A DNA stretch of 64,000 bases from Eubacterium sp. (GCA_021769425.1 JAETSX010000002.1:1-64000); one strand, 5' to 3'; positions 42,501 to 52,955 are shown, counted from the stretch's first letter. A program made the numbers and translations. Notes: generated from the sequence alone by a model not told the origin.

Positions 42501-45413
42501 CTAATCTGTAAATCCATTGGCAGTACTCTCAATTTCTTCCGCCTGTCCATTCAACAGAGTGTTTTCATCCACAAGTTTAAAGTAATATTTCAAGATATTG
42601 CTGGATACTTCCGCTGCATTGGCAGAGGTGTATCCATAGGCAATACGGGTTGCAATGGCAATCTCAGGATTATCGAAGGGCGCATACCCGATAAATAACG
42701 CATGGTTTGCCCGGGTGGCAATTTGCTGTGCCGTACCTGTTTTGCCGGCAACCGCAATGGGGAAATCCTTAAAGGATTTGTTGTTTTCCGCCACCATACG
42801 CATTCCGTTGTGAATCGCATCCCAGGACACCGGAGCAACCTCTGTAATTTCCCGGATAATTTCCGGCTTGAATTCTTTTACCAGCGTTCCGTCTGAGGTA
42901 GTTTCTTTGTCCAGCAGGGTTAATTTATAAATCTTTCCGCTGCTGGCTACCGCCGTCAGATATCTGGCAATCTGTGTGGTGGTAAAGTTATGGTTACTCT
43001 GCCCAATGGATGAGGTAATCGGATATTCGTCTGCAATATGCGGTTCGTTCTCCGGTATCTCAATTCCGGTTTTCTCATTCAGGCCGAAAAGCTCCGCATA
43101 TTTGTGGATCGTGGCAATTCCTTTATTCTCATTATAAGCGCCGCCGGCAGAACTCATACGGTATCCCAGTTCGTAGAAGAAATAGTTGCAGGAATCCCGG
43201 ATGGCCTCCGAAACATTGATGGAACCATGGGTGCTTCCCGGATAAATCCAGCACTTGGGGGAAGGATTGATTTCCGTAAATTCTCCCTTGGTGGCAATAG
43301 GCTCGCTGACACTGATTACGCCTTCGGTAAGCGCCGCTGCTGCCGTCACTGGCTTAAAGGTAGATCCGGGAGCCGTCTGCTGCTGGGTCGCATTGTTATA
43401 CTGGGGAATCGACAAGTCACTCTGAAGACTGGCAAAATATTCCGAATCTACAGAATTGGCAAGCCGGTTGGTGTCATATCCCGGATATGTCACACAGGCC
43501 AGAAGCTCTCCGGTTTTGGGGTTAATCATAACGCAGCTTGCCGTGCAGGGATCTAACGCAAGCTGGGCAGGCGTAATCTGAAGGTTTTTGATTTTATCCT
43601 TCATAAAATTATACGCGCTTAAGCTTCCGCTTTGAAGCGCTGTCAGGTCACCCTCGCTTTCCTGCAGCACTCCCTGTTCAAACAGCAGCAGGCAGATCTG
43701 CGTGCCGGAAATCAGTTCCTGATTAATCATATATTTATAAATCTTTTTGCTGAATTCCCGGTCTTTTTTTAATTCTTCCGTAATATAATTTACAAGTGCA
43801 TTGTATATTTCCGTAGAATCAGAATATCTGGAATCCGTATCAAACTTTGTTATATCAATCCAGTCCATGGAAATGGCCCGTTTGAGATATTCGCACAGGC
43901 TGACGGTATCATTTTTCCAGCCTTTGTAAACTTCATCTTCGGTGTCTACTTTGTCGGACAGAAAAATTTCATTCTGATCCAGCATGGAGAGAATGTAACT
44001 CATATACATCTGCTGTTCTTCGTCCAGCTCGCCGTAAGGCGTAGGGGTGGCAGAATCAAATTGCTGCTGCAGGCTGCTGATCACAGACGCCTGTTTGCTT
44101 AAAAATGCCCCGTATACCTGCTGTTCCACTTCTTTGGCGTCTTTCTCGCTTAAATGGCTGATATTAATAATATTATTATTAATCAGTGCAAAATAAACGT
44201 CATCAATAGGTATCTTTATATCAGACGCAGAACCTGTACTGGGATCGTATTCCTTGATATTTTCTATGGTTGCATATAAGATGCCGGCCAGTTCCTGTTC
44301 TAACATACGGTAAACAGCCTTCTGCAAATCTGCGTCCAGCGACAGATAAACATCTTTCCCGGAAGAAGCGTCCACCTGTTCTATCATCTCGGTAATCCTT
44401 CCCACGCTGTCTGCATAGAACTTTTCTGTTCCTTTGGTTCCCTGCAGTTCCTGATCCATCACCTGCTCAATGCCGGACTTGCCGATGACATCATTCAGGG
44501 TATAAGAATCGTTCTCTTTGGAAAGTTCGTCATATTCCGTCTGGGATATTTTACCGGTATAACCGATAATGTGGGAAAAATAAACACTGTCTACATATTT
44601 GCGGATGCTGTCTTCCACCACATCAATGCCCTGCAGACTCTCAGAATTCTCTTTAATGACCGCCACAGTTTCTTCACTGACATTCTGGGCAATTGTAGTC
44701 AGCACATATCTCTGAAAACTATTCTGGGAAATGGCATACCGCAGAATCATAATCTTGTATGCTTCCTCTTCTGTATAGAAATCAGGTTCTCCTTCTATCT
44801 TGTCCTTATATTCCCTGCCCTCTACATAGATGGCAAACCTGTTCTGAAGATATTCCATCACTTGTTCCGGCGTGGCGGACCCTTCATTATAACCTAATTT
44901 TTTATTATATTTCAGTTCGTCTACTTTGTTATGCCCGTAAACATCGGCCAGAAAACGCTTTAAGGCCTGACCGGACACAATAAAATCATAAGCTCCGTTT
45001 TCATTTTTCTGAATCCCGAAATTATTGGAAATGGCATCGCCTTTATCCTCAATCATATGAATAACGGTGTTCAGTTCCTGATTCAGCATTTTATTCTTCT
45101 GCCGGTTGCTTTCATAGATTCCATTGTCTTCAATCGTAACAGAATAAGAAAGTTCGTTATAGGCTAACAGCTTCCCGTTGCGGTCATAAATGCTGCCCCT
45201 GGTTCCGGAAGTTACCCTCTCCTTCTGAATGCGCAGGGTGTAATTATCCATATATTCTTCGCCGTTGATAATCTGCAGCACAAAAATCCGCTGTACCAGT
45301 ATGGCAAACAGTAAAACCATAACCACACTGAGTACAAATAATCTGGAACCTATTAACTTTTTTGTAAAATTCTTGATAAATTCAAACAAACTTGCTTGCA
45401 CTCCTTCTCTCAA
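42501..45413 (-). CDS. mrdA: Penicillin-binding protein 2 (elongation transpeptidase), enlarged
   Basis: Cross-links peptidoglycan during elongation as partner of RodA. It has an N-terminal membrane helix (about 25-48), the PBP dimerisation domain, and a transpeptidase domain with SxxK at S684 (APGSTFKP), SxN at 741-743 and KTG at 891-893. The 970-residue length is well above the usual 600-750. The excess is an insert at about residues 378-620, mostly charged and helical, between the DLQ segment and the start of the transpeptidase fold (PKTGELLACVTYPGYD). The start overlaps mreD by 32 bp. Confidence 0.93.
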   Translation of the reverse strand: MREGVQASLFEFIKNFTKKLIGSRLFVLSVVMVLLFAILVQRIFVLQIINGEEYMDNYTLRIQKERVTSGTRGSIYDRNGKLLAYNELSYSVTIEDNGIYESNRQKNKMLNQELNTVIHMIEDKGDAISNNFGIQKNENGAYDFIVSGQALKRFLADVYGHNKVDELKYNKKLGYNEGSATPEQVMEYLQNRFAIYVEGREYKDKIEGEPDFYTEEEAYKIMILRYAISQNSFQRYVLTTIAQNVSEETVAVIKENSESLQGIDVVEDSIRKYVDSVYFSHIIGYTGKISQTEYDELSKENDSYTLNDVIGKSGIEQVMDQELQGTKGTEKFYADSVGRITEMIEQVDASSGKDVYLSLDADLQKAVYRMLEQELAGILYATIENIKEYDPSTGSASDIKIPIDDVYFALINNNIINISHLSEKDAKEVEQQVYGAFLSKQASVISSLQQQFDSATPTPYGELDEEQQMYMSYILSMLDQNEIFLSDKVDTEDEVYKGWKNDTVSLCEYLKRAISMDWIDITKFDTDSRYSDSTEIYNALVNYITEELKKDREFSKKIYKYMINQELISGTQICLLLFEQGVLQESEGDLTALQSGSLSAYNFMKDKIKNLQITPAQLALDPCTASCVMINPKTGELLACVTYPGYDTNRLANSVDSEYFASLQSDLSIPQYNNATQQQTAPGSTFKPVTAAAALTEGVISVSEPIATKGEFTEINPSPKCWIYPGSTHGSINVSEAIRDSCNYFFYELGYRMSSAGGAYNENKGIATIHKYAELFGLNEKTGIEIPENEPHIADEYPITSSIGQSNHNFTTTQIARYLTAVASSGKIYKLTLLDKETTSDGTLVKEFKPEIIREITEVAPVSWDAIHNGMRMVAENNKSFKDFPIAVAGKTGTAQQIATRANHALFIGYAPFDNPEIAIATRIAYGYTSANAAEVSSNILKYYFKLVDENTLLNGQAEEIESTANGFTD

Positions 45414-45906
45414 TGTTCTCTAATTTCTGATTGATTCTCAGAATGATAAAATAGAGAATAATAGTTACCAGAATCGTATATACCAGCTCCGGCAGGATAA
45501 TGTGTATCAAATAATAGTTAAACCGGAACTTTCCCCGCAGGAAAAATAAAAACAGATATACCAGCAGGTTATAAGAAAAGTCACTGACCGAAATTAGAAT
45601 CAGCGGAAGCTTAATATCATCCGGAAAAAACATTTTGCGGAAGAATCCGTTGATGTATCCCAGATATGCATAAATCAGGGCATAAAATCCAATGACGCTG
45701 CCAAAAAAAATATCCAGCAGAAGCCCGCAGAAAAATCCCGTCCACATCCCTTCTTTTCTCCCCCGCATAAATCCAAAAGAGGAAGTTACCACAATCAAAA
45801 GGTTGGGTGAAATGGAGGCGAAAGACAAGGTCTGAAATAACGTAGTCTGCAGCAGAAAGCAAACGGCAATTATCACAAACACAGAAAATTTACGTCTCAG
45901 CTTCAT
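45382..45906 (-). CDS. mreD: Rod-shape protein MreD
   Basis: A 174-residue membrane protein of the elongasome, linking MreC and the synthases. About five hydrophobic helices are visible with few charged residues until the C-terminal basic tail. FGFMRGRKEGMWTGFFCGLLLD matches the family pattern in which a positively charged loop precedes a glycine-rich helix. It starts one base after the mreC stop. Confidence 0.9.
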   Translation of the reverse strand: MKLRRKFSVFVIIAVCFLLQTTLFQTLSFASISPNLLIVVTSSFGFMRGRKEGMWTGFFCGLLLDIFFGSVIGFYALIYAYLGYINGFFRKMFFPDDIKLPLILISVSDFSYNLLVYLFLFFLRGKFRFNYYLIHIILPELVYTILVTIILYFIILRINQKLENIERRSASKFV

Positions 45907-45907
45907 C

Positions 45908-46780
45908 TTATTGCTCCTTTTTCTCTTCCTGAATCGTCTTCTTATCCAGGATCACCAGCACTTCCTGCAAATGCCTGAAATCCACAGCCGGCGTGATCGT
46001 GCCGGAATAGGTCAGGTTATTGGCGTCCCGTTCAATCTCGCTGACATATCCAATCAGAATCCCTTCCAGATATTTGTCGCTGATGTGGGAGGTCACCATC
46101 TGTTCCCCGGAGGCCACCGCATCATCCTCGCACTTCAAATCGGAAAACTCGATTACCTGATGCTCGTTCATGGACGCCAGGTTTCCATTGATAATACACC
46201 GATCCGCCGTAGAAAGGGACATGCCGCTTACGTTGCTGGCATCATCAATGATGGAACGCACTTTGGCATAATTAGGGCCTGTGTCAATGACGATTCCAAC
46301 CAGTCCGCTTCCTGCGATGACATTCATATCCTTTTCAATTCCATCGTTGCTGCCTTTATCAATTGTGAAGATATTGAACCAGTTTCCTCCGTCGCTGCCC
46401 GTCACCCGGGCCGCAACCTTCTCATAACTGGGGTATTTCTGATCCAGTTCCATCAGTTCCCGCAGATTCTCCAGTTCATACTGCTCCAGTTTAATGTTAT
46501 TTATCTCCTGGGTCAGCCGGTCCACTTCTTCCTGCAGCTCTTTGTTTTCCGCCATCACATCCCGCAATGATTTCAAATCATCCGCCTTCGACACAAACCA
46601 GTTTCCAACGGTATTGATTCCCTTCTGCATGGGCACAAACACATATCCTGCCACAGTATTTAAGGGACCTCCTGACAGATTCAGCGTAAAACTTACAAAC
46701 ATGACAATCACACAGAAAACCGTTAAAAACAGCAGCGTGTATTTGGTTGGAATTGAATGTTTCGTTGATTTACGTCTCAT
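45908..46780 (-). CDS. mreC: Rod-shape protein MreC
   Basis: A 290-residue bitopic protein. A short cytoplasmic tail and one membrane helix (about 14-34) are followed by a coiled coil (MAENKELQEEVDRLTQEINNIK) and the outer beta domain (VTGSDGGNWFNIFTIDKGSNDG, GLVGIVIDTGPNYAKVRSI) that scaffolds RodA-PBP2. It sits between mreB and mreD in the standard order. Confidence 0.95.
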   Translation of the reverse strand: MRRKSTKHSIPTKYTLLFLTVFCVIVMFVSFTLNLSGGPLNTVAGYVFVPMQKGINTVGNWFVSKADDLKSLRDVMAENKELQEEVDRLTQEINNIKLEQYELENLRELMELDQKYPSYEKVAARVTGSDGGNWFNIFTIDKGSNDGIEKDMNVIAGSGLVGIVIDTGPNYAKVRSIIDDASNVSGMSLSTADRCIINGNLASMNEHQVIEFSDLKCEDDAVASGEQMVTSHISDKYLEGILIGYVSEIERDANNLTYSGTITPAVDFRHLQEVLVILDKKTIQEEKKEQ

Positions 46781-46794
46781 AAATGATTACACCT

Positions 46795-47814
46795 TTATTT
46801 ATAAATTCTGCTTTTCATGCTAAACGCCAGCTTCCGGAATTTTTCATCGGAAACAATCTTATTCAAGCCTCTGACAGCGCTTTCTTCCGGTAATTCACAG
46901 GTATTTACCCGGATATTGGTAATTTGCGTGAACAATTCATCCAACCGTTTGATCTTAGAGGAGCCTCCGGTAATATAGATGCCGGAATGAATAATATCCC
47001 GGGCCAGTTCCGGCGGCGTCTTCTCCAAAATCATCTTAATGGAATTGCAGATGGAATTCAGATTGTCTTTGATGGCCTCGTATATTACTGGAGATGAAAT
47101 CTCCATCTCAATGGGCAGTCCGCTGACCACATCGCGCCCCACAATCACTGCGCTGGTCTCCTCTTCTTCCGGCAGCGCGCAGCCAAGAGTCTCTTTTAAA
47201 TACATAGCGGTCTTCTGACCGATCACCAGCCCGAAATTGCGCTTTAAATGGTTGATAATGGATTCATCAATGCGCTTTCCGCCGAAGTGAAGCAAATCGC
47301 TTAACACCAGGCCGCCCAAAGAAATCACTGAAATCTCCGTGGTGTCCGCGCCGATATTTACAATCATAAACCCGGTGGGAGAATTCACATCCAGATCAAG
47401 GCCCACCGCGTCTGCAATTGGTTTTTCACAGAGCAGCACGCTCTTTGGTTTAAAGCGGCTCTTGTAGAACAGGTCAAAGAAAGCCTTTTTCTCCACTTCT
47501 GTAATATCTGTGGGTACGGCAACGATAAATTCCGCCCCTTTGATATGGTTTTTCACATGCTTCTCCAGCACCTCGCCAATCATGTTCTGCATGTTATTGT
47601 AATCTGCAATCACTCCATTTACCACCGGAAATGATACTTTAATGGAATCCGGCGCTTTTTCATACATGGCATATGCATCATTTCCAAATGCATAGAGCTG
47701 GTTCTTGTTCACAATCGCAATGGTATTTTTCTCATTGATTACTTTACCGGTGCCTTTGCAAAATACTTTTAAATTGCAGGTACCCAAATCAATTCCATAA
47801 ACATTTGTTGACAT
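46795..47814 (-). CDS. mreB: Rod-shape actin homologue MreB
   Basis: Membrane-associated actin-like filament that guides side-wall synthesis. The 339-residue protein has the phosphate-1 loop GIDLGTCNLKVF, phosphate-2 region MIVNIGADTTEISVISLGG and adenosine motif ITGGSSKIKRLDELF. It is somewhat diverged from typical MreB (Cys in the first loop), but gene order radC-mreB-mreC-mreD fixes the identity. Confidence 0.93.
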   Translation of the reverse strand: MSTNVYGIDLGTCNLKVFCKGTGKVINEKNTIAIVNKNQLYAFGNDAYAMYEKAPDSIKVSFPVVNGVIADYNNMQNMIGEVLEKHVKNHIKGAEFIVAVPTDITEVEKKAFFDLFYKSRFKPKSVLLCEKPIADAVGLDLDVNSPTGFMIVNIGADTTEISVISLGGLVLSDLLHFGGKRIDESIINHLKRNFGLVIGQKTAMYLKETLGCALPEEEETSAVIVGRDVVSGLPIEMEISSPVIYEAIKDNLNSICNSIKMILEKTPPELARDIIHSGIYITGGSSKIKRLDELFTQITNIRVNTCELPEESAVRGLNKIVSDEKFRKLAFSMKSRIYK

Positions 47815-47831
47815 AATCTACGTTCCTTTCC

Positions 47832-48524
47832 TCAACCTAAAAGGCCATTTTCTCTAAAGCTGATATATCTGTTATCGCCGATGATAATATGATCCGCAAG
47901 AACAATCTCCAGAATCTTTCCGCCCTCTGCCACACGCCTGGTGACGGCAAGGTCTGCTTCGCTGGGCGTCGGATCCCCGCTTGGGTGATTATGGAGAAGA
48001 ACAATATGGGCTGCTCTGTATTCCATAGCTTTCATAAAAATCTCCCTTGGAGAAACCAGGGAATTGGTCACTGTGCCCACGGAAATGGTTTCTTCCCCCA
48101 ACAGATTGCTTTTGGCGTCAAACATCGCTAACAACAGATTTTCTTTTGTCTTGTGCCGAAGAGATTCCATATAATAGCCTGCGACGCTGGCTGGTTCATT
48201 CAATCTTACATCTCTCAGCCTGCTGGTTCTGGCAATGCGCTCTGAGAGCTCTGCAATGCACTTCAACTGCGCCGCCTTTACCTGCCCGATTCCCGGAATC
48301 TTCTGCATTTCCTCCAGCCGCATACCGGTCAGGTTCAGAAGATTTTTCTCTTTCTGGGACAGAAAAAGCTGGGCAAGCTGCAGCGCTGTCAGATTCCTTG
48401 TGCCTGTCCTTAATATCACTGCCAGCAGCTCCGCATCCGAAAGGGCCTGGGCGCCATGGCGAATGCATTTTTCCAATGGCTGCTCAGATTCCGGCATTTC
48501 TTTCATTGTAATATGTGTATTCAT
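47832..48524 (-). CDS. radC: RadC-family JAB-domain protein
   Basis: A 230-residue protein with N-terminal helix-hairpin-helix (GMRLEEMQKIPGIGQVKAAQL) and a C-terminal JAMM/MPN metalloprotease-like domain with the metal motif HNHPSGDPTPSEAD. It is named for a repair phenotype later assigned to another gene; its true role is unsettled. Its place just before mreB is conserved widely. It is probably the first gene of the mre-min-rod transcript. Confidence 0.94.
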   Translation of the reverse strand: MNTHITMKEMPESEQPLEKCIRHGAQALSDAELLAVILRTGTRNLTALQLAQLFLSQKEKNLLNLTGMRLEEMQKIPGIGQVKAAQLKCIAELSERIARTSRLRDVRLNEPASVAGYYMESLRHKTKENLLLAMFDAKSNLLGEETISVGTVTNSLVSPREIFMKAMEYRAAHIVLLHNHPSGDPTPSEADLAVTRRVAEGGKILEIVLADHIIIGDNRYISFRENGLLG

Positions 48525-48641
48525 AGTCTTCCTTCCGCTCTCTCAAAGCAAAGGAAAAAGTTTTACATTTTATTTTAGCACAAATATAGGGTTGTGTATA
48601 CTAATTTATTGTTAAAAATTCATAAACATTGCCATAATAAT

Positions 48642-49919
48642 TTATGGAAGTTCTACCAAACCGGCTTCATACAGCTTCTGCAGGGACATCAGAATTCCCA
48701 GCTTGCCGTGATACCAGGTCAGCCCGCCCTGGAAATAAACGGCGTAAGGCTCCCGCAGAGGCCCGTCTGCACTCAGTTCGATGGAAGAACCCTGGACAAA
48801 GGCTCCCGCAGCCATAATGACTTTATCGTCATACCCGGGCATTGCCCAGGGCTCCGGGGTTACATGGCTGTCTACCGGCGCTGCCGCCTGGATACCCTGG
48901 CAGAACGCAATCAGAGCCTCTTCGGAATTCAGGGTCACCGCCTGAATAATGTCATGGCGGCTTTCGGCGCCGTTTGGTATCACCGGAAAACCAAGGCTTT
49001 CATAGATATTTGCAGCAAAAACAGCGCTTTTTAAGGCAGAGGCTGTTACTGTGGGCGCCAGAAACAGACCCTGATACAAGGACTGAATCACGCCCAGGGA
49101 GGCCCCCACTTCTTTGCCCAGTCCCGGAGAAGTCAGCCGATATGCCGCCTGTTCGATACATTCTCTCTTTCCCACAATGTATCCTCCAATGGGGGCAAGG
49201 CCGCCGCCGGGATTTTTAATCAGGGAGCCCACAATCATATCCGCTCCTGCTTCCAGAGGCTCTTTTTCTTCTACAAATTCTCCGTAGCAGTTATCCACCA
49301 TGCAGATCACATCCGGTTTTATCTGTTTGATAAAAGAAATCAGTTCTCCAATCTGTTTCACAGAAAAACTGGGCCGTGTCTGATATCCCTTGGAACGCTG
49401 AATCGTTACCAGCTTTGTGCGTTCTGTCAGGGATTGTCTGATATTTTCATAATCAAACGTTCCATCGGAGCGCAAATCCGCCTGCCGGTAGGCAATGCCG
49501 TATTCCGCCAAAGAGCCCTTGGACCTGCGTATGCCGATGACTTCCTCCAGGGTATCATAAGGTTTTCCTACCGGAGACAGCAGCTCATCTCCCGGCCGCA
49601 GATTGGACATAAGAGCCAGAGCCAGCGCATGGGTGCCGCAGGTAATCTGGGGACGCACCAATGCGGCTTCTCCCCGAAAACATTCTGCATACACTTCTTC
49701 CAGGGTATCTCTTCCCAAATCATTATACCCATATCCATTGCTTCCCATGAAACATTCTGCGCTGACTTTTTTTGACTGCATGGCCTTTATCACTTTTAAC
49801 TGGTTATATTCCGCAATGCGGTCAATTTCTTCAAAACGCTCTTTTAATTTTCTTTCCTGCTTCTGGCCAAAATCCAGGACTTTTTCCCCGATTCCCAGCA
49901 TTTGGTACATTTCTTTCAT
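48642..49919 (-). CDS. PLP-dependent methionine gamma-lyase-like protein (YnbB family)
   Basis: A 425-residue fold-type I PLP enzyme of the aluminium-resistance/YnbB family. The PLP lysine lies in MIVGSLIKNPGGGLAPIGGY, and the cofactor aspartate in DVICMVDNCYGEFVE. Annotated as methionine gamma-lyase family, but the true substrate is not known. It is just downstream of miaA, an order also seen in Bacillus, where ynbB lies in the miaA-hfq-glnR region. The start has GGAAAGATC upstream. Confidence 0.85.
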   Translation of the reverse strand: MKEMYQMLGIGEKVLDFGQKQERKLKERFEEIDRIAEYNQLKVIKAMQSKKVSAECFMGSNGYGYNDLGRDTLEEVYAECFRGEAALVRPQITCGTHALALALMSNLRPGDELLSPVGKPYDTLEEVIGIRRSKGSLAEYGIAYRQADLRSDGTFDYENIRQSLTERTKLVTIQRSKGYQTRPSFSVKQIGELISFIKQIKPDVICMVDNCYGEFVEEKEPLEAGADMIVGSLIKNPGGGLAPIGGYIVGKRECIEQAAYRLTSPGLGKEVGASLGVIQSLYQGLFLAPTVTASALKSAVFAANIYESLGFPVIPNGAESRHDIIQAVTLNSEEALIAFCQGIQAAAPVDSHVTPEPWAMPGYDDKVIMAAGAFVQGSSIELSADGPLREPYAVYFQGGLTWYHGKLGILMSLQKLYEAGLVELP

Positions 49920-49937
49920 TGATCTTTCCTCTTTTTG

Positions 49938-50882
49938 TCAAATGATTTCCTTTTCTTTCAAAACTTTCTGCATATAAGCTAGCATCCTGTTATTCTCGTA
50001 GCCAAACTCCTGTTTGGAAATCCAGATTACCTCCCTCTCCCGCCGAAACCAGGTCAATTGGCGCTTTGCAAAATGCCTGGTATCCCGTTTGATTCGATAG
50101 ACTGCTTCCTCCAAGGTGCAGTTTCCCTCCAGATAATCCAGAATCTCCTTATAACCCAATCCCTGCATGGACACCATATCTCTTCTGCAGCCCATTTCCT
50201 TTAACTTTATCACTTCTTCCAAAAGCCCCTCTTCCATCATCTGATCCACCCGCTGATCAATCCGCTCATAGAGACGGCTTCTGTCATCATTCAGCACAAA
50301 ATAGGCAAACTGATAGGGGGAGCTGCGCATTCGTTCCTGCTCATTGTGTTCTGAGATTTTTTGGCCGGAGAGATGATAGAATTCCAGTGCGCGTATCACC
50401 CGTTTTACATTATTTTGATGGATGATTCCGGCAGATTTTTCATCTACCTGGGCCAGCATTTCATGAAGCTTTGCAGGTCCCTGACTTTCTGCAATCTGTT
50501 CCAGTTCCTTCCGATACACTCTGTCCTCTGGCTGCTCTGTAAAATCAATTCCATATAGCAATGCCTGAATATAGAATCCGGTGCCTCCTGCAAGAATGGG
50601 GATCTGCCCCTGTTCATAGATTTTTTCCATGGAAGCTCTGGCATATTCCTGAAACCGCACCACATGAAAACTTTCCTCCGGCTCTAATATATCTACCAGA
50701 TAATGAGGAATACCCTGCATTTCTTCTTGTTTTATTTTGGCAGAGCCGATATCCATATGCCGGTATACCTGCATGGAATCTGCGGAAATCACCGCACCGT
50801 TTACCATTTTTGCCAGTCCGATGGACAATTCTGTTTTTCCAACTGCCGTAGGCCCTGTTAAAATTATCAATGGTTTTTTCAT
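49938..50882 (-). CDS. miaA: tRNA dimethylallyltransferase
   Basis: Adds the isoprenoid group to A37 in tRNAs reading UNN codons. The 314-residue protein has the P-loop GPTAVGKTELS, DSMQVYRHMDIGSAK and the catalytic PHYLVDILEPEESF. The ATG at 50882 overlaps the mutL stop as TGATG, which decides the start. The mutS-mutL-miaA order is widespread. MiaB is not in the window. Confidence 0.96.
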   Translation of the reverse strand: MKKPLIILTGPTAVGKTELSIGLAKMVNGAVISADSMQVYRHMDIGSAKIKQEEMQGIPHYLVDILEPEESFHVVRFQEYARASMEKIYEQGQIPILAGGTGFYIQALLYGIDFTEQPEDRVYRKELEQIAESQGPAKLHEMLAQVDEKSAGIIHQNNVKRVIRALEFYHLSGQKISEHNEQERMRSSPYQFAYFVLNDDRSRLYERIDQRVDQMMEEGLLEEVIKLKEMGCRRDMVSMQGLGYKEILDYLEGNCTLEEAVYRIKRDTRHFAKRQLTWFRREREVIWISKQEFGYENNRMLAYMQKVLKEKEII

Positions 50883-52882
50883 CACAACACCCGCTTAAAC
50901 TTCTTTTCCAATTCATATTTTGTCATGGAAATAATGGTGGGCCGCCCGTGGGGACAGTGGTAGGGATTCTCCAGCGTCAGCAGTTCCCCGATTAAGGCTT
51001 CCACCTCCGGCCTGGAAATGTTCTGATTTCCCTTTACCGCTGCCTTGCAGGACATGGACGCTATTTTTTCTATTATCATCTGAGGGGTTTCCTTTCCATG
51101 GAAATCAGCCAGGCTGTCCAGGATTTCTATCACCAGCTCCTGCCCGTTCAGTCCGAAGAGGTTAGCCGGAACAGCGGTGACCGAATATTCTTTTCCCCCG
51201 AAATGCTCAATTTCATAGCCCAGCTTCTGAAAATAGTCCATATATTTCTTCAGCAGCGATTCCTCCTGCATATTCAGCGTCAGCAGAATGGGCGGATAGA
51301 TAATCTGGGAAGTAAATTCTTTGTTCTCTAATCCCGCCAGGGTACGTTCATACAGGACTTTTTCGTGGGCCGCATGCTGATCGATAATATAGAGCTGATT
51401 GTCAAATTCCACCAGCCAATAAGTGTCAAACAGCTGACCGATTATTTTGTGGTCCGGTCTGGAGGTTTCTTCTAAGAGCTTTCTCGGCTGTTCTCCCACT
51501 TCTTCGGAAGGGCCCGTCCCTTGCAATTCTTCCAAAAAATCCTGTTGTTTTGCTGTTTCAGTCTCCTGCCGGGACTGGGAATCCAGTGTTCCATAAGTAA
51601 TTTCTTCCGCTACAACGGTACGCTGATTCTCAGATTCATTCTGTCCGTCCTGTTGGGATTTTGCCGCAACAGTACGCTGACTTTCAGACTCGCCCCAGTG
51701 GGATTTTGCCGCAGTTTTCTCATATTTCAGCTCATATGGGCTGTCCCTTCGGACAGCCGCCTTTACTGCCTCCAGCCGTTTTGTTTCAAAAGGCTCTGGC
51801 GCTTTGCGGCCAGACCTCAGCCGTTCTTTTTTCTCCTGGGCCTGTTTTGCTTTTTCTTCCTGCTCCTGTTCCAGACTCACCTGATAGACCAGCTCATTCT
51901 GGTTGATGGCGTCCCGGATTAACTGTGTCAGGTATCGGTAAATTTCTTCTCCATTGCTGAACCGCAGCTCCATTTTGGTGGGATGGACATTGACATCCAG
52001 TAAATTGCCATTGATAGAGATGTGCAGAACGGTAAAAGGATATTTGTGCTGCATAACGAAAGATTTGTAACCTTCCTCAATGCTTTTGGCAATCAGACTG
52101 CTTTTAATGTACCGTCCGTTGATAAAATAATTCTCAAAATTCCGGTTCCCTCTGGAAATCAGCGGCTTGCCTATAAAACCCTCAATAGAAAACCATTCAT
52201 TTTCCCCCTGAATTTCTAACAGATTCGCAGCAATGTCGCGCCCATAAATATGGTAAATCACTTCTTTCAGGTTGGAATTGCCGGAAGTGTGCAGCCTGGG
52301 CTGATTATTTACAATCAGCTTAAAAGAAATCTCCGGGTGGGACAGAGCCAGACGTTCCAGCAAATCCCCGATATATCCGGCTTCAGTCTGGGCCGTCTTT
52401 AAGAATTTTTTTCTGGCGGGCGTATTGTAAAATAAGTTGCGCACCAAAAAAGTAGTGCCCTCCGGCGCTCCGATTTCCTCAGAGGATTTCTCTTTTCCTC
52501 CTTCAATGACATACCGCGTGCCGCTGAACTCAGAAAGGGTCTTGGTAATCAATTCCACCTGCGCCACTGCTGCAATGCTGGATAGCGCCTCTCCCCGAAA
52601 TCCCAGGGAGGATACGGTCAGCAAATCTTCCACATTGCGGATTTTGCTGGTGGAATGGCGCAGAAAAGCCAGAGGAACCTGCTCTCTTTCAATTCCGCAT
52701 CCGTTGTCTGTAATGCGGATGAACGAGATACCCCCTTCTTTGATTTCCACAGTTATGGCGCTGGCTTTGGCGTCTATGGCATTTTCCACCAGCTCCTTCA
52801 CCACGGAAGAGGGACGCTCAATCACTTCTCCCGCTGCAATTTTGTCTATGGTCTGTTGGTCTAAGATCTCTATATTCGGCAT
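50882..52882 (-). CDS. mutL: DNA mismatch repair protein MutL
   Basis: Coordinates mismatch repair after MutS. The 666-residue protein has the GHKL ATPase N-terminus (KIAAGEVIERPSSVVKELVENAIDA, DNGCGI, GFRGEAL) and a C-terminal domain with the endonuclease metal motif DQHAAHEKVLYE plus CPHGRPT, so it is the nicking type used by bacteria lacking MutH. The linker (about 350-470) is charged and has a repeated ENQRTVVA/ESQRTVAA-like segment. It follows mutS. Confidence 0.96.
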   Translation of the reverse strand: MPNIEILDQQTIDKIAAGEVIERPSSVVKELVENAIDAKASAITVEIKEGGISFIRITDNGCGIEREQVPLAFLRHSTSKIRNVEDLLTVSSLGFRGEALSSIAAVAQVELITKTLSEFSGTRYVIEGGKEKSSEEIGAPEGTTFLVRNLFYNTPARKKFLKTAQTEAGYIGDLLERLALSHPEISFKLIVNNQPRLHTSGNSNLKEVIYHIYGRDIAANLLEIQGENEWFSIEGFIGKPLISRGNRNFENYFINGRYIKSSLIAKSIEEGYKSFVMQHKYPFTVLHISINGNLLDVNVHPTKMELRFSNGEEIYRYLTQLIRDAINQNELVYQVSLEQEQEEKAKQAQEKKERLRSGRKAPEPFETKRLEAVKAAVRRDSPYELKYEKTAAKSHWGESESQRTVAAKSQQDGQNESENQRTVVAEEITYGTLDSQSRQETETAKQQDFLEELQGTGPSEEVGEQPRKLLEETSRPDHKIIGQLFDTYWLVEFDNQLYIIDQHAAHEKVLYERTLAGLENKEFTSQIIYPPILLTLNMQEESLLKKYMDYFQKLGYEIEHFGGKEYSVTAVPANLFGLNGQELVIEILDSLADFHGKETPQMIIEKIASMSCKAAVKGNQNISRPEVEALIGELLTLENPYHCPHGRPTIISMTKYELEKKFKRVL

Positions 52883-52955
52883 AAGCGCTCTCCTTTGATT
52901 CTGAATCCTGCAGGCTGCCGCCAGTTACCATGTCCTGTATTAAGTAAAAAGCAGG

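Noticed and set aside
48235-48615. Plus-strand frames opposite radC and many other genes
   Set aside because: They mirror conserved minus-strand genes and lack ribosome sites and family resemblance.
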